A stretch of DNA of 64,000 nt from Corynebacterium jeikeium (lineage in GTDB: Bacteria > Actinomycetota > Actinomycetes > Mycobacteriales > Mycobacteriaceae): positions 1-64,000 of the forward strand of contig NZ_JFCH01000035.1 of assembly GCF_000738175.1 (NCBI RefSeq). Direction: 5' to 3'. The position numbers and the translations under genes were made by a program. Under the pieces are notes generated by a model, which did no database searches, was not told the origin of the DNA, and worked only from the letters and a program-made list of their open reading frames with translations. Within the stretch, counting starts at the first letter, position 1. The number at the start of each line of letters is the position of its first letter. Shown one piece after another: positions 8,683-19,049 of this stretch.

Positions 8683-8822
8683 TACTCTCCTTCATGTTTG
8701 CGGAGCCGTAGTGCGCTCTAGCGTGCAGGTGCGCCTGCAGCCGGGCTACTTACGACTCCCGTACTTGTAGATACTCATCGCTGATGCTGCTTCATCGCGT
8801 GCTCATCAGGGCTGGTTGTTCT

Positions 8823-9167
8823 TCATGTCGACGTAACTTCCTCGTCTTTACTTGTCACTGTCACTGGCAGTGTGACGATGTATTCACGTACAGGGTCTGC
8901 ATCCACATTGGCGGATACCCTCAACGCACGGCCAAAGGCCCTGCGTTTCACGGCGATTTCCCATGCCTCCACTGTGGGGGTGATCCACGCGCCTCGCCCG
9001 GGAAGTTTCCGACCCGGATCGGGGACAACCTGAAGTTCACCCTCGGCATCTTCCGCACGTTTCTGCACAACGCAACGCAACAGCCGATCTATTCCCATCA
9101 CCTGCTTCGTTGCAATGCACGTCCTTAGCGGAATGTGCTTGCTTGTGGGACACTCATGGAATACCAC
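8823..9167 (-). CDS. ylxR: YlxR-family (DUF448) RNA-binding protein
   Basis: A 114-residue YlxR protein between nusA and infB, its standard location. The N-terminal PLRTCIATK corresponds to the family RTC(I/V)xxR segment, and PGRGAWITP matches the conserved GRGAY/W motif. The family fold resembles RNA-binding proteins and has been linked to transcription regulation, but the biochemical role is unsettled. GTG at 9167 is used as the start. The last 25 residues (TLPVTVTSKDEEVTST) are probably unstructured. The 140 bases between it and infB hold no recognisable element. Confidence 0.85.
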   Translation of the reverse strand: MVFHECPTSKHIPLRTCIATKQVMGIDRLLRCVVQKRAEDAEGELQVVPDPGRKLPGRGAWITPTVEAWEIAVKRRAFGRALRVSANVDADPVREYIVTLPVTVTSKDEEVTST

Positions 9168-9200
9168 CAGTCCAGTGTATCGCGCCGACCCCCGAAACAG

Positions 9201-10214
9201 TTAACTGGGCGTGTCCTCCGCTGCGGCGTCCGTCTCCGAGCGAATGTCGATCTTCCACCCGGTCAGGCGCGCGGCCAGTCGGGCATTTTGCCCCTCGCGG
9301 CCGATGGCGAGGCTCAGTTGATAGTCCGGCACGACGGCGCGAGCGATCTGCATCTCCGGGTCAGTAACTTTCACACTGACGACCTTCGACGGCGACAGCG
9401 CATTGCCGACGAACGTCGCTGGATCGTCGGAGTAGTCGATGATGTCGATCTTCTCCCCGCCCAGCTCCTGCATAATGTTAGACACTCGCTGGCCGCGCGG
9501 CCCGATGCAGGCTCCCTTGGCGTTCAGCCCCTTGACGGTCGAGCGCACGGCAATCTTGGTGCGGTGTCCCGCCTCACGCGCCACGGAGACGATCTCCACG
9601 GAACCATCGGCGACCTCCGGAACCTCCAGGGCAAACAGTCCCTTAACCAGCTCCGGGTGCGTGCGAGACAGGTTGATCTGCACCATCCGGTTGGCGTTGT
9701 TGATCACGTCCGTGACGAAGGCCTTCACGCGCATCCCGTGCTCCAGCTCTTCACCTGGGATGTGCTCGGCGGGCAGGATCTGCCCGTCTTGGCCGTTCGC
9801 CTCGGTACCCAGGTGCACGATCGTCACACCGCGCTCGTTGGCGCGGGCATCGGCGGAAACCACGCCGGAGACCACGCGGTAACGTAGCTCGGCGTACTCG
9901 TCGTAGCGGTTCTGCACACGGGCGGAGTTGATGCGGTAACGGATGGCTTCACGTACGGCCAGCGCACCATCGCGTCCAAAATTTTTTGGAGTGTCGTCGA
10001 TGCGTCCGGTGACGTTCCCCTCTTCGTCCTTTTCCACCTGGTAGATGGTCACTTCGCCGCTGATCGGGTCGATATCCACATCGACCGGCCCGGTGAACTG
10101 ACTGTTCGCCCGGTATGCCTCGCGCAGCCCCCGCTTAACCCCCTCCAGCAGATCGTCGAAATCCACCGACTCCTGCTTTTCGACTGCGCGCAGTGCGGCC
10201 ATATCAATATTCAC
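9201..10214 (-). CDS. nusA: Transcription termination/antitermination protein NusA
   Basis: A 337-residue NusA of actinobacterial length, without the acidic repeats of E. coli. The N-terminal RNAP-binding domain occupies residues 1-110, an S1 domain follows, and two KH domains end the protein (IGPRGQRVSNIMQELGGEKI and LAIGREGQNARLAARLTGW). It tunes pausing, termination and rRNA antitermination. GTG at 10214 gives the family start NIDMAALRAVE. The spacer to rimP is only nine bases, so the two are cotranscribed. The gene carries an unusual AT-rich string at 9976-9989, described in the findings. Confidence 0.97.
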   Translation of the reverse strand: MNIDMAALRAVEKQESVDFDDLLEGVKRGLREAYRANSQFTGPVDVDIDPISGEVTIYQVEKDEEGNVTGRIDDTPKNFGRDGALAVREAIRYRINSARVQNRYDEYAELRYRVVSGVVSADARANERGVTIVHLGTEANGQDGQILPAEHIPGEELEHGMRVKAFVTDVINNANRMVQINLSRTHPELVKGLFALEVPEVADGSVEIVSVAREAGHRTKIAVRSTVKGLNAKGACIGPRGQRVSNIMQELGGEKIDIIDYSDDPATFVGNALSPSKVVSVKVTDPEMQIARAVVPDYQLSLAIGREGQNARLAARLTGWKIDIRSETDAAAEDTPS

Positions 10215-10223
10215 TTGTTACTC

Positions 10224-10793
10224 CTAGTTTTCCGCGGGACTATCCTGCTGATCTTCTGCATCGGGCAACCCGTAGGCGTCAATAGCCAATCCGACAAGAT
10301 CTGCCTCGGCGGCGGGCGCCTGTGAGAATTCCACTTCTACCACCGCACCAGCTACATCTGCGAATCGCACACGGCGCACGCTGGGCTGTTTCTTGCCCGG
10401 TGTGATCAAAACGACATCGTCGCCGTCTACTTGCGCGATGCGCTCCACTCCGTCGGCCAGTCGAACGAGGCGCCCGATGTTGCGCACCCAGTGACGTTGC
10501 TCCACGAGAGGGAAATCGACGCCAGGAGTCGTCAACTCCAGGGTGTATCCGGCTCCGAAGCTCATCTCCCCCGCTGCCTCGGCGTCATCCAAATGCTTGG
10601 AAACCTCGCGACTCAGTTCTTCCAACTGGTCCAGGTCCGGGCGCTCGGCGCGGGGGTCGGCGGTATCTACTGCGATCCTAATGGCGGACTTCGCTCCGGC
10701 TTTCGTGATCTTGATGTCCTCGATCACTAGCCCGAACTCTTTTACCAATCCGCGCAGCGAGTCTTCGAGCTGCTCCTTGTTTGGAAATGCCAT
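10224..10793 (-). CDS. rimP: Ribosome maturation factor RimP
   Basis: A 189-residue RimP, needed for 30S maturation. It has the N-terminal alpha/beta domain ([17 protein letters not shown]) and the SH3-like C-terminal domain, with [14 protein letters not shown] between them. ATG at 10793 is preferred to the in-frame ATG at 10799, because a TAGACT box at 10807-10802 lies eight bases upstream of it, pointing to a leaderless message. It is the first gene of the rimP-nusA-ylxR-infB-rbfA-dinF series and is divergent from the lipoprotein gene. Confidence 0.93.
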   Translation of the reverse strand: MAFPNKEQLEDSLRGLVKEFGLVIEDIKITKAGAKSAIRIAVDTADPRAERPDLDQLEELSREVSKHLDDAEAAGEMSFGAGYTLELTTPGVDFPLVEQRHWVRNIGRLVRLADGVERIAQVDGDDVVLITPGKKQPSVRRVRFADVAGAVVEVEFSQAPAAEADLVGLAIDAYGLPDAEDQQDSPAEN

Positions 10794-10801
10794 GACCATG
10801 C

Positions 10802-10807
10802 AGTCTA
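10802..10807 (-). promoter_or_regulatory. -10 box of a probable leaderless rimP promoter
   Basis: TAGACT on the minus strand lies eight bases in front of the rimP ATG at 10793; no Shine-Dalgarno is seen. Confidence 0.4.
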
Positions 10808-10833
10808 GCAGCAGCGGACTTCTAGTAGACTCC

Positions 10834-10839
10834 TAGTCT
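10834..10839 (+). promoter_or_regulatory. -10 box for the lipoprotein gene
   Basis: TAGTCT lies eight bases before ATG 10848, so the transcript would have almost no leader. It is back to back with the rimP box. Confidence 0.4.
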
Positions 10840-10847
10840 TGATGAAT

Positions 10848-11771
10848 ATGACCAGCTCTCGCCCCCTCCTCACTCGCCGCCGCTTCCTGGGTGCCGGCAC
10901 GCTTTTTGGCGCCGGCCTGGCGATATCCGCCTGCGAGTTCGGCGAGGAGCCCCAAGCAAACGAGCAGCTCATCGAGCTCGCCACTGCATTGCGTAGCGCC
11001 CAGAAAAATTTTGAGGCCAAGCGGGCGAAGAAATGGTCCGAGCTCCTCGGCAAGCAATACGATCTGGTCACGGAGGAAACTCTGCGCCAGTGTGGCACCG
11101 ATAGCGAGGGCAACGCACCTGAGGGCTGCGCAGAAAGAGTTTCCGAAACCAAGAATGCGCCCAGGAAGGCTGTGTCCCTAGACAAGTCCTACACTCGCTC
11201 CCTCACGGGCGGGCTGGGCGCGCAGGCCTCCCTCATCGCCGGACTTTTCGCCGCATACAAGGCGGCCGGCGACAACGAACGCCCCGATCACCCCGCCGAA
11301 GTCAAAGCGGAGATCATCGAGGGCTTTTCTAATCCGGATGTCGATGTGGCAGCGGAGTTTCGTACTTTGTTGACGCTGACTTACGGCGCGATCTACGCCT
11401 CGGGCGTCGCGCTGGCCAAGAGCCCAGAGGACAAGGCTCGCTCGCGGATCCAATCCCTGGCCGATCAGCTGCGCGTGCTGCGCGACCTGACGACTGAGGT
11501 CTTGGAGGAGCTGGGCTCGGAGGTTCCCGCCCCCGAGCCCGGCTACACCCAGGGCAAAGCCGACGAGAAGTCGGATGCTGTGGAGTACTTCCGCCCCGCT
11601 GTGCAGCCCATCACCACCCAGCTTCGGCGCATCACGGAGCTGGCCACTAACGAGCAGGCCGTCGTCTACGCCGCCGACTGGGTAGCAGCCAACGCCTGGG
11701 GCGAAGCCGCCCTGGAGCGGCTCCAGGGTAAGGATCCTAAGGACGTACCTCTTCGCGGAGAGCCCGCTTAG
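10848..11771 (+). CDS. Tat-type lipoprotein with ferritin-like (DUF4439) domain
   Basis: A 307-residue secreted protein. The N-terminus has a twin-arginine signal ([13 protein letters not shown], residues 8-20) running into a lipobox ISAC with the lipidation cysteine at residue 29, so it should sit on the outside of the membrane. The C-terminal helical part ([15 protein letters not shown] ... [19 protein letters not shown]) resembles the ferritin-like DUF4439 domain of actinobacteria. Function is unknown; the same rimP-adjacent position is seen in mycobacteria (Rv2843/Rv2844). Its last 35 bases overlap proS tail to tail. Confidence 0.7.
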   Translation: MTSSRPLLTRRRFLGAGTLFGAGLAISACEFGEEPQANEQLIELATALRSAQKNFEAKRAKKWSELLGKQYDLVTEETLRQCGTDSEGNAPEGCAERVSETKNAPRKAVSLDKSYTRSLTGGLGAQASLIAGLFAAYKAAGDNERPDHPAEVKAEIIEGFSNPDVDVAAEFRTLLTLTYGAIYASGVALAKSPEDKARSRIQSLADQLRVLRDLTTEVLEELGSEVPAPEPGYTQGKADEKSDAVEYFRPAVQPITTQLRRITELATNEQAVVYAADWVAANAWGEAALERLQGKDPKDVPLRGEPA

Positions 11772-13527
11772 CCTCCGGCAGCGCATTCGCGTAGTCGACC
11801 TCGTAGGTCTCGCCAGTCAGGCGGTTGCGCAGCTCCACCTTGCCGTCGGCGAACCCACGGCCAACCACGACCACCAGGGGCATGCCCAGCAGCTCGGAAT
11901 CCTTGAACTTCACGCCCGGGGAAACCTTCGGGCGGTCGTCGAAGAGGACCTCCAGGCCGTCGTTGGACAGCGTTTCGACCAGTTCCGCTGCTGCTTCGCC
12001 CGCGGCTGCGTCCTTGTTGGCGATTACCACGTGCACGTCGAAGGGCGCGACGGACGCGGGCCAGCGCAGCCCGGAATCGTCCAGCATCTGCTCGGCAATC
12101 ACGCCCACCAGACGGGAAACGCCCACGCCGTAGGAACCCATCGTCGGCACGGAGCGCTTACCGGACTCGTCCAGGATCTTCACGTCGAAGGCCTCGGTGT
12201 ACTTGCGGCCCAGCTGGAAGATGTGGCCGATCTCGATGCCGCGAGCCAGCGTCAGAGTGCCCTTGCCGTCCGGAGACGGGTCGCCCTCCAGCACCTCGGC
12301 GGCCTCCACGAACCCGTCCGGGGTGAAGTCGCGGCCTGCAACCAGGCCCACGACGTGGCGATTCTTCGCGTCCGCGCCGGTAATCCAGGAGGTGCCTTCC
12401 ACCACACGCGGGTCGGCCAGCACGCGCACTCCGTTGTCTGCCAACCCCTTGGGGCCTACGTACCCCTTGACCAGGAACGGGTTCTTCTTAAAGTCCGCCT
12501 CATCGGCGAGCTCCACCTGCGCGGGCTCCATGGACGCCTCGAGGCGCTTCATGTCCACCTCGCGATTGCCCGGAACCAGCACGCCGGCCAGGGACTCGCC
12601 GCGCGGCTTGCCTTCCTCGTCCAGCGTCGGGTCGTTGACCTTGATCACGATGCACTTCAGCGTGTCCGCTGCCTCCACGGAACGGCCGTCGATGGTGATG
12701 CCTTCGTTGTTGGCCCACTCCACCAGCGCCTCGATGGTCTCGCTGTCCGGGGTCTCGTACTCCTTGGCCTCCGGCTGGCCCTCGATCGGCTGAGCCGGCG
12801 GGACCTGCGTCACTACCGCCTCGACGTTCGCTGCGTAGTCGCTCTCTGTGGAGCGCACGAAGGTGTCCTCGCCGGTGTCGGCCTCAGCCAGGAACTCCTC
12901 GGATGCCGAGCCACCCATAGCGCCAGAGGTCGCAGAACAGATCGCGTACTTGATGCCCAGGCGGTCAAAGATGTTCTGATAGGCCCTGCGGTGCAGCTGG
13001 TAGGACTCCTCCAGCCCCTCGTCGTCCATATTAAAGGAGTAGGAATCCTTCATGATGAACTCGCGGCCGCGCAGGATGCCGGCGCGCGGGCGTTCCTCGT
13101 CGCGATACTTCGTCTGCACCTGGTACAGGATTACGGGGAAGTCCTTGTAGGAGTTGTATTCGGACTTCACAACCGAAGTGAACATCTCCTCGTGGGTCGG
13201 CCCCAGCAGGTAGTCCGCGTCCTTGCGGTCCTTCAGGCGGAACAGCGCGTCACCGTACTCGACCCAGCGGCCGGTCGTCTCATAGGGCTCGCGCGGCAGC
13301 AGCGCGGGGAAGGAAATCTCCTGCGCGCCGATGGCGTTCATCTCCTCGCGTACGACCTTTTCGACGTTGCGCAGCACGCGCAGGCCAAGCGGCAGCCACG
13401 AGTACACGCCGGGGGCAACGCGGCGGATGTATCCCGCACGTACCAGCAGCTTGTGGCTGGGCACCTCTGCGTCTGCGGGGTCGTCACGCAGGGTGCGCAA
13501 GAATAGTTGTGACATCCGAGTAATCAT
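11737..13527 (-). CDS. proS: Prolyl-tRNA synthetase
   Basis: A 596-residue bacterial-type ProRS. Class II motif regions are visible ([17 protein letters not shown]; then [19 protein letters not shown], containing motif 2), an editing INS domain lies between them and the anticodon-binding domain, and the C-terminus carries [19 protein letters not shown]. It charges tRNA-Pro and hydrolyses mischarged Ala-tRNA-Pro. ATG at 13527 ([16 protein letters not shown]) matches actinobacterial homologues. Its 3' end overlaps the lipoprotein gene by 35 bases on the opposite strand. Confidence 0.97.
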   Translation of the reverse strand: MITRMSQLFLRTLRDDPADAEVPSHKLLVRAGYIRRVAPGVYSWLPLGLRVLRNVEKVVREEMNAIGAQEISFPALLPREPYETTGRWVEYGDALFRLKDRKDADYLLGPTHEEMFTSVVKSEYNSYKDFPVILYQVQTKYRDEERPRAGILRGREFIMKDSYSFNMDDEGLEESYQLHRRAYQNIFDRLGIKYAICSATSGAMGGSASEEFLAEADTGEDTFVRSTESDYAANVEAVVTQVPPAQPIEGQPEAKEYETPDSETIEALVEWANNEGITIDGRSVEAADTLKCIVIKVNDPTLDEEGKPRGESLAGVLVPGNREVDMKRLEASMEPAQVELADEADFKKNPFLVKGYVGPKGLADNGVRVLADPRVVEGTSWITGADAKNRHVVGLVAGRDFTPDGFVEAAEVLEGDPSPDGKGTLTLARGIEIGHIFQLGRKYTEAFDVKILDESGKRSVPTMGSYGVGVSRLVGVIAEQMLDDSGLRWPASVAPFDVHVVIANKDAAAGEAAAELVETLSNDGLEVLFDDRPKVSPGVKFKDSELLGMPLVVVVGRGFADGKVELRNRLTGETYEVDYANALPEAKRALREEVRP

Positions 13528-13584
13528 GAGTCATGACTTTACCTTTTCCCCCTTTGACTTGTGTCGTTCGGTAGGGGTTTTAGC

Positions 13585-13590
13585 TAGTCT
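13585..13590 (+). promoter_or_regulatory. -10 box of a probable leaderless yaaA promoter
   Basis: TAGTCT, then GTGGGA, then ATG at 13597. The string TAGTCTGTGGG is identical to the one in front of truB. Confidence 0.55.
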
Positions 13591-13596
13591 GTGGGA

Positions 13597-14322
13597 ATGC
13601 TGATCGTGCTTCCCCCGTCCGAAACCAAGGCTCCCGGTGGCTCGCTGCCCGCCGGGGAACCGTTGCACTTCCCGGAACTCGACCCGATCCGCGAGGAGCT
13701 CACCCGCGATCTGGTCGCCCTGTGCACCGAAGATCCGGAGGCCGCCATGCAGGTCCTGGGTCTTTCCGAGAAGCTGCGCGGCGAGGTCGAGGCCAATCAG
13801 GTCCTGCGCACCGCCCCGACAATGCCAGCCCTGCGCCGTTACACGGGCGTGCTCTACGATGCGCTCGATGTCACTTCTCTTGCTGACGCCACCACGTCTC
13901 ACCTAGCCATCGGTTCAGCTCTGTATGGCCTGGTCATGGGCGGGGATCCGATCCCCCACTACCGGCTTTCGGGCGGCACCAAGCTCACCCCCGGAACCAC
14001 CATGAAGAAGCGCTGGGGTTCCGCCATCACCGAAGCACTGCAACAAGCAGAACAGGAGCACGGCCTGGTGGTGGACTTGCGTTCCGGGGCATACCAGCAG
14101 CTCGGCAAGCTGAAGACTGCGGTAACTGTGCGGGTTGAATCCGTGCGGCCCGATGGCAGTCGCAAGGTCGTCAGCCACTTCAACAAGCATTACAAGGGCT
14201 TGCTTGCCCGCGCGCTGGCTCAGGATCCCAACGGCACCAATGCCGCCGAAGTTGCCGATATCGCGCGCGCGGCCGGTTTCACCGTGGAGCAAGACTCCAC
14301 GGAACTCACTCTCGTCGTCTAG
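13597..14322 (+). CDS. yaaA: YaaA family (DUF328) peroxide-stress protein
   Basis: A 241-residue YaaA/DUF328 protein. The N-terminus MLIVLPPSETKAPGG is the family hallmark, and the C-terminal half contains HYRLSGGTKLTPG and VSHFNKHYKGLLARAL. In E. coli YaaA lowers free intracellular iron and protects DNA during peroxide stress. The leaderless-type -10 box fixes the ATG at 13597 rather than the GTG six bases upstream. The stop overlaps the stop of the convergent SUMT gene by four bases. Confidence 0.88.
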   Translation: MLIVLPPSETKAPGGSLPAGEPLHFPELDPIREELTRDLVALCTEDPEAAMQVLGLSEKLRGEVEANQVLRTAPTMPALRRYTGVLYDALDVTSLADATTSHLAIGSALYGLVMGGDPIPHYRLSGGTKLTPGTTMKKRWGSAITEALQQAEQEHGLVVDLRSGAYQQLGKLKTAVTVRVESVRPDGSRKVVSHFNKHYKGLLARALAQDPNGTNAAEVADIARAAGFTVEQDSTELTLVV

Positions 14323-15050
14323 AGGCCCGCAACCTCGCCGATCACGTACACCGCCGGCGAGCCGATCGCGTTGGATTCAAAGGTTTCGGCCAGAGTGGCC
14401 AGAGTACAGCGGAATCCTCGCTGCTGGTCAGTGGTGCCCTCCTGAATCACGGCAGCCGGCGTGTCTGCGGCCAATCCCCCAGCCTGCAGCTCCGCGGCGA
14501 TCGCGCCGACGTTCCGCACACCCATGATCACGCACAGTGTGGCCCCCGAGGCCGCCAGCGCGCGCCAGTCCACCAGGCTGCTCGAATGATCCGGCGCTAC
14601 GTGGCCAGAGACTACGGTAAACGCATGCACCACACCCCGCTGGGTCACAGGTACGCCTATGGCCGCGGGCACGCTTACGGCACTAGTGACGCCCGGGATC
14701 ACCTCGCAAGCCACGCCCGCTGCAGCGCAGGCCTGCACCTCCTCGAAGCCGCGCCCGAACACGAACGGGTCCCCGCCCTTGAGCCGGGCAACGGTCTTTC
14801 CTGCCCGAGCGTGCTCCACCAGCAGCTCGTTGGTCTTTTCCTGGCTGACCTGCCTGGAGTATGGCAGCTTAGCCACGTCGATAACTTCCTTGGTCTCCAC
14901 GTCGCACAGCTTGTCCAACTCGCTAGCGGGGCCCAGGTGGTCGGTCAGGATCACGTCGGCCGCCTGCAACGCGCGCATTCCACGCACCGTAATCAGGTCC
15001 CATGCCCCCGGCCCGCCGCCGATCAGCACCACTTTCCCTGTGTCACTCAT
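14319..15050 (-). CDS. cobA: Uroporphyrinogen-III C-methyltransferase
   Basis: A 243-residue SUMT that adds two methyl groups from SAM to uroporphyrinogen III, giving precorrin-2, the branch point to sirohaem and cobalamin. The SAM-binding motif VVLIGGGPGAWDLITVRG (residues 8-25) and RLKGGDPFVFGRGFEE are clear, as is EVIPGVTSAVSVPAAIGVPVTQRG. It has no fused synthase or dehydrogenase domain. No other cobalamin or sirohaem gene is nearby, so the downstream use cannot be told from the window. Confidence 0.92.
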   Translation of the reverse strand: MSDTGKVVLIGGGPGAWDLITVRGMRALQAADVILTDHLGPASELDKLCDVETKEVIDVAKLPYSRQVSQEKTNELLVEHARAGKTVARLKGGDPFVFGRGFEEVQACAAAGVACEVIPGVTSAVSVPAAIGVPVTQRGVVHAFTVVSGHVAPDHSSSLVDWRALAASGATLCVIMGVRNVGAIAAELQAGGLAADTPAAVIQEGTTDQQRGFRCTLATLAETFESNAIGSPAVYVIGEVAGL

Positions 15051-15058
15051 GGCAATTC

Positions 15059-15064
15059 AGCCTA
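15059..15064 (-). promoter_or_regulatory. -10 box for cobA
   Basis: TAGGCT on the minus strand lies eight bases before the cobA ATG at 15050, a leaderless-type spacing. The divergent selO box (15069-15074) is only four bases away. Confidence 0.4.
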
Positions 15065-15068
15065 CCCC

Positions 15069-15074
15069 TACAAT
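15069..15074 (+). promoter_or_regulatory. -10 box for selO
   Basis: TACAAT lies ten bases before ATG 15085; the expected transcript would have a leader of only three or four bases. Confidence 0.4.
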
Positions 15075-15084
15075 GGGCAGCACT

Positions 15085-16419
15085 ATGAATACGTTCGCCG
15101 AACAGTTCCCGGAACTCGCTCTCCCCTGCACCGGGGAGGCCTTCCCAGAACCGCAAATTCTCGTGCTCAACGAGTCCCTCGCCGCCGAGCTTGGCCTGGA
15201 TCCGCAGTGGCTTCGCAGCCCTGAGGGAATCGCCTTCCTCACCGGCCAGAACGGAGGCCATGCACTCGGCTACGCCGGCCACCAATTCGGCCAATTCAAC
15301 CCACGCATGGGCGACGGCCGCGCACTGTTGCTATCCGAGCACACGGATCCCCAGGGCAAGGTATGGGACATCCACGCCAAGGGCTCTGGTCGTACCCCCT
15401 TTTCCCGTCAAGGCGACGGTCATTATCCCCTTGATTCCGCCCTCAAAGAGTACGCCTTCGCCGAGTCCCTTCACGCCCTGGGCATCCCCACCGCCCGCTC
15501 GCTGGCGGTCCTTTCCACCGGTCGAACCGTGCGGCGAAACCACTTCCACCCGGGCGCGGTTGGTGTGCGCGTCGCCAGTTCCCATATTCGCATCGGCACC
15601 TTCCAATACGCCGCGCTTATGGGCCCGCAGGTCACCGAACGCCTCGTCGACTACACCCTCGCCCGCCACTTTCCGGAAGGCACGTCGCCGCTCGATCTTT
15701 TTGACGCCACCGTCTCCCGCCAAGCCGAACTCGTCGCCAGCTGGATGCGCTTCGGCTTTATCCACGGGGTGATGAACACCGACAACATCGCGATTTCCGG
15801 GGAGACCATCGACTTCGGCCCGTGCGCCTTCATGGATTACTTCGCCACCAACACGGTGTACAGCTCCATCGACACCCGTGGCCGCTATGCATACGCTCAG
15901 CAGCCCGCGATTATGATGTGGAACCTCGCGCGCCTAGCTGAGGCACTCGTGCCGCTGGTGGATGAGGGCGTCAAAAAATTTACAGAGCGCTTGCAGCACT
16001 TCCAGCCGCAATATGCCGCGGCGTGGGACGAACAGATGACCGCCGCGCTGGGAGCCTCGGAATGCGCCGAGCAGCTGCTTGACCTGCTGCAGGTCGCGGC
16101 TCCCGACTACAGCGCGCTGCTGGCGAACTTGATCCCTGGCAAGATCCCCCAGGGCTTAGAAACCACCCCCGGTGCCGCCGAGTGGACCGAGCGCTGGACG
16201 GCGCAGGACCCCCACCCGCGCAACCCCATCTACCTACCGCGCAACCATGGCATGCAGGTCGCGCTCGAGCAGGCCGAGGCTGGTGACTTTAGCCGCTACA
16301 AGCTAGCTCTGGAGGCGCTTCGCAGTCCCTTCGAATGGGACGACAAATACAAAAAACTCGGCCTCCATGCGGCGGTGCCGCGCGAGGAAGCCGAGTTTAC
16401 GACCTACTGCGGTACTTAG
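15085..16419 (+). CDS. selO: SelO-type protein adenylyltransferase (UPF0061)
   Basis: A 444-residue SelO pseudokinase, a family that transfers AMP from ATP to protein hydroxyls and is linked to redox homeostasis. Visible hallmarks are [19 protein letters not shown], the [16 protein letters not shown] loop, [13 protein letters not shown] and DFGPCAFMD (the DFG-like metal site). It ends TTYCGT, the cysteine-containing tail typical of bacterial SelO. It is slightly shorter than the roughly 480 residues of the E. coli protein. ATG 15085 begins the conserved sequence; ATG 15073 would add four residues. It converges on mqo with a four-base stop overlap. Confidence 0.93.
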   Translation: MNTFAEQFPELALPCTGEAFPEPQILVLNESLAAELGLDPQWLRSPEGIAFLTGQNGGHALGYAGHQFGQFNPRMGDGRALLLSEHTDPQGKVWDIHAKGSGRTPFSRQGDGHYPLDSALKEYAFAESLHALGIPTARSLAVLSTGRTVRRNHFHPGAVGVRVASSHIRIGTFQYAALMGPQVTERLVDYTLARHFPEGTSPLDLFDATVSRQAELVASWMRFGFIHGVMNTDNIAISGETIDFGPCAFMDYFATNTVYSSIDTRGRYAYAQQPAIMMWNLARLAEALVPLVDEGVKKFTERLQHFQPQYAAAWDEQMTAALGASECAEQLLDLLQVAAPDYSALLANLIPGKIPQGLETTPGAAEWTERWTAQDPHPRNPIYLPRNHGMQVALEQAEAGDFSRYKLALEALRSPFEWDDKYKKLGLHAAVPREEAEFTTYCGT

Positions 16420-17888
16420 ACCAACTTCAGGGCCTTTTGAGAGCGATCCCACTGCTCGTTGAACAGGTTGGCATCCTTGGACAGGCGGGTGCCGTAGGAA
16501 GGAATCATCTCCCGCAGCTTCGGTGCCCAGTCGGCGATGCGGTTGCCGAAGCAGCGCTCCACTACCTCCAGCATTGCGGACGGAGCGATAGAAGCACCCG
16601 GGGAAGCACCCATCAGGCCGGCGATGGTGCCGTCGTTGGAGTTGATCAGCGCGGTGCCGAACTCCAGGGAGCCGAACTTCGGCGCGCCGATCGGCTTGAT
16701 GACCTGCACGCGCTGGCCGGCGGTGACCAGCTCCCAATCCTCGGCACGTGCCTCCGGCATGTACTCGCGCAGGGATTCCACGCGGGCTGCCTGGTCCTTC
16801 AGCACCTCCTCGATCAGGTACTTGGTCAGGCCCATCTCCTGCACGCCCACGCCCAGGTAGGACGGGAGGTTGCCCACGCGCAGGGACTTGAACAGATCCA
16901 GGTAGCTGCCCTTCTTCAGGAACTTCGGAGTCCAGCCTGCGTACGGACCGAACAGCAGGCCCTTCTTGCCGTCGATCACGCGGGTGTCCAGGTGCGGAAC
17001 GGACATCGGCGGAGCGCCGACGGAAGCCTTACCGTAGACCTTGGCCTGGTGCTGCTCCACCAACTCCGGGTTGGTGCAGCGCAGCCACTGGCCAGATACG
17101 GGGAAGCCGCCGTAGCCCTTGATCTCCGGGATGCCGGCCTTCTGCAGCAACGGCAGCGCCATACCGCCGGCGCCGACGAAGACGAAGTTCGCGGTGATCA
17201 CGGAGGTGTCGCCGGTGTGCAGGTTCTTGGTGGTGACCTTCCACTTGGAACCGTCGCGGTTGATGTTCTTGACCTCGTTGCCGTAGCGAACCTCCACGCC
17301 CTGAGCCGTGACGGCGTCCAAGTACTGGCGGGTCAGCGCACCGTAGTTAATGTCGGTGCCGGCGTCGAACCAGGAGATCGCAACCGGGTTGTTGAAGTCA
17401 CGGCCACGGGCCATCAGCGGCAGGAACTCGGCGAACTTCTCGTCAGAGTCGCTGTACTGCATGTTCGGGAACAGCGGGTGATCCTTCAGCGCCTCGTAGC
17501 GAGCCTTCAGGTAGTCCACCTGATCCATGCCCTGCGCGAAGGAGACGTGCGGAACCTTGTTGATGAACTCGGACGGGTCGCCCAGCACGTTCTGCTCGAC
17601 CAGGTAGCTCCAGAACTGGCGGGAGACCTGGAACTTCTCGTTCACACCGACGGCCTTGGAAATGTCGATCTTGCCGTTGACCTCGGGGGTGTAGTTCAGC
17701 TCGCACAGCGCGGAGTGGCCGGTACCAGCGTTGTTCCACGGGTCGGAGGATTCCGCACCAGGGGTGTCCAGACGCTCGATGATCACCTGGCTCCAGTCCG
17801 GCTGCAGCTGCTTCAGCATGACGGACAGGGTGGTGGAGATAACACCCGCACCAATTAGTGCGACGTCCACAGAATCTTTATGTGCCAC
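16416..17888 (-). CDS. mqo: Malate:quinone oxidoreductase
   Basis: A 490-residue FAD-dependent, membrane-associated enzyme that oxidises malate to oxaloacetate and passes electrons to menaquinone. The N-terminal dinucleotide motif is [15 protein letters not shown], and [18 protein letters not shown] is diagnostic of Mqo. The C-terminal [16 protein letters not shown] is also conserved. Mqo is the main TCA-cycle malate oxidiser in corynebacteria. GTG at 17888 is chosen on homology; GAAGGAAT lies about 15 bases upstream. The 117-base spacer to the next gene holds a 10-base palindrome (GCCTATAGGC, 17950-17959). Confidence 0.97.
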   Translation of the reverse strand: MAHKDSVDVALIGAGVISTTLSVMLKQLQPDWSQVIIERLDTPGAESSDPWNNAGTGHSALCELNYTPEVNGKIDISKAVGVNEKFQVSRQFWSYLVEQNVLGDPSEFINKVPHVSFAQGMDQVDYLKARYEALKDHPLFPNMQYSDSDEKFAEFLPLMARGRDFNNPVAISWFDAGTDINYGALTRQYLDAVTAQGVEVRYGNEVKNINRDGSKWKVTTKNLHTGDTSVITANFVFVGAGGMALPLLQKAGIPEIKGYGGFPVSGQWLRCTNPELVEQHQAKVYGKASVGAPPMSVPHLDTRVIDGKKGLLFGPYAGWTPKFLKKGSYLDLFKSLRVGNLPSYLGVGVQEMGLTKYLIEEVLKDQAARVESLREYMPEARAEDWELVTAGQRVQVIKPIGAPKFGSLEFGTALINSNDGTIAGLMGASPGASIAPSAMLEVVERCFGNRIADWAPKLREMIPSYGTRLSKDANLFNEQWDRSQKALKLV

Positions 17889-17993
17889 TATCTATTCATT
17901 CCTTCAAAGGCGAAAAAGTCAGACCGTTATTGTGTCATATTTACTCTACGCCTATAGGCCGATGTTTCAACGATCTTTACCTATCCGTGGCGC

Positions 17994-17999
17994 TAGCAT
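17994..17999 (+). promoter_or_regulatory. -10 box of a probable leaderless hydrolase promoter
   Basis: TAGCAT is followed by six bases and then ATG 18006; no ribosome-binding site is present. Confidence 0.5.
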
Positions 18000-18005
18000 G
18001 GGTAC

Positions 18006-19049
18006 ATGCCTAATAGCTCCGCATCTCTCGCCTCCGCCGCAGATCTTGAATTTCTTCCCGATGAGCTGGGCGAAGGCTTCGGCCAATGCTTCCTCGAGTT
18101 GGGCGACGACCCAGATGGCGAGTCCCCCATTCGTTGCACCCTGGTGCGTTACTGCCCGGATGCGCCCGACGAATCCTTTTTCTCTCGCCCCGCCATGCTT
18201 TTTGTCCATGGAATGACGGACTATTTCTTTCAGGATCACGTAGCCCGCCATTTCCACGACTCCGGCTTTGCTGTCTATGGCCTGGATCTGCGCAAGTGCG
18301 GTCGTTCCTGGCGGGAGGGGCAGACTTGGCACCATGTCAGCGATCAGTCGCTCTACGACGTGGATCTCTCCACCGCCACGTCCCTCCTCGCCGCCGCCCA
18401 CACCGCGGTCGTTCCTGTTGGGCATTCGACCGGCGGGTTGGATGTGACGATGTGGGCTCATCGCCTTTTTGACGCCGGTTCCCCCCTCCACAATTCCATC
18501 GCCGCCATCGTTTTGAACTCGCCATGGTTTGGCCTGCAGTTCAACCCGGCTGTTCGCTTCATTATCAACCGCGTGCTGCCGGTCGTCCACAAGCTGAAGC
18601 CGAACATGCTGCTACCCGGCGGGATCAACCCGACTTACGGCCGCTCCCTGCACGTCACCGAGGCCGGTGAGTGGAATTACAACCTGCGACTCAAGCCCTT
18701 GGAGCCCCGCCCGAAGTATCTGCAGTGGCTCCTGGGCGTGGCCCGGGAGATCCGCCGCCTCCACTCCGGCAAGGGCGACACGGGCGTGCCCACGCTGCTT
18801 TTGACCAGCCACACCCATCACTTCTCCAAGAAGCTGTCCCGCGAGTCCTACAACGCCGACCTCATCCTCATGCCGAGCCAGATGTGGCAGCAGGCCTCCA
18901 ACGCTTCTTCCCTGTCCACCACCATCGTCATCGAGGGCGCACTGCACGACGTGTTCCTCTCCCGCCCCAAGATCCGCTCTAAGGCGTTCGCCGCCACCGA
19001 CGAGTGGCTTAGCGACGTCTTCAACGAAAGGAAGGTTCACCGTGCCTGA
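18006..19049 (+). CDS. Alpha/beta hydrolase, serine aminopeptidase S33-like
   Basis: A 347-residue alpha/beta-hydrolase of the lysophospholipase/S33 type. AMLFVHGMTDYF gives the oxyanion region, VYGLDLRKCGRS is typical of monoacylglycerol-lipase-like proteins, and VPVGHSTGGLD supplies the nucleophile serine near residue 140. A histidine in IEGALHDVFLS probably completes the triad. There is no signal peptide. The substrate is unknown; a lipid ester is likely. The gene overlaps mtr by eight bases and precedes it in the same order as in C. glutamicum. Confidence 0.82.
   Translation: MPNSSASLASAADLEFLPDELGEGFGQCFLELGDDPDGESPIRCTLVRYCPDAPDESFFSRPAMLFVHGMTDYFFQDHVARHFHDSGFAVYGLDLRKCGRSWREGQTWHHVSDQSLYDVDLSTATSLLAAAHTAVVPVGHSTGGLDVTMWAHRLFDAGSPLHNSIAAIVLNSPWFGLQFNPAVRFIINRVLPVVHKLKPNMLLPGGINPTYGRSLHVTEAGEWNYNLRLKPLEPRPKYLQWLLGVAREIRRLHSGKGDTGVPTLLLTSHTHHFSKKLSRESYNADLILMPSQMWQQASNASSLSTTIVIEGALHDVFLSRPKIRSKAFAATDEWLSDVFNERKVHRA

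Noticed and set aside
12031..13506. 491-codon open frame antisense to proS
   Set aside because: It is a composition artefact opposite an essential gene with clear class II synthetase motifs.
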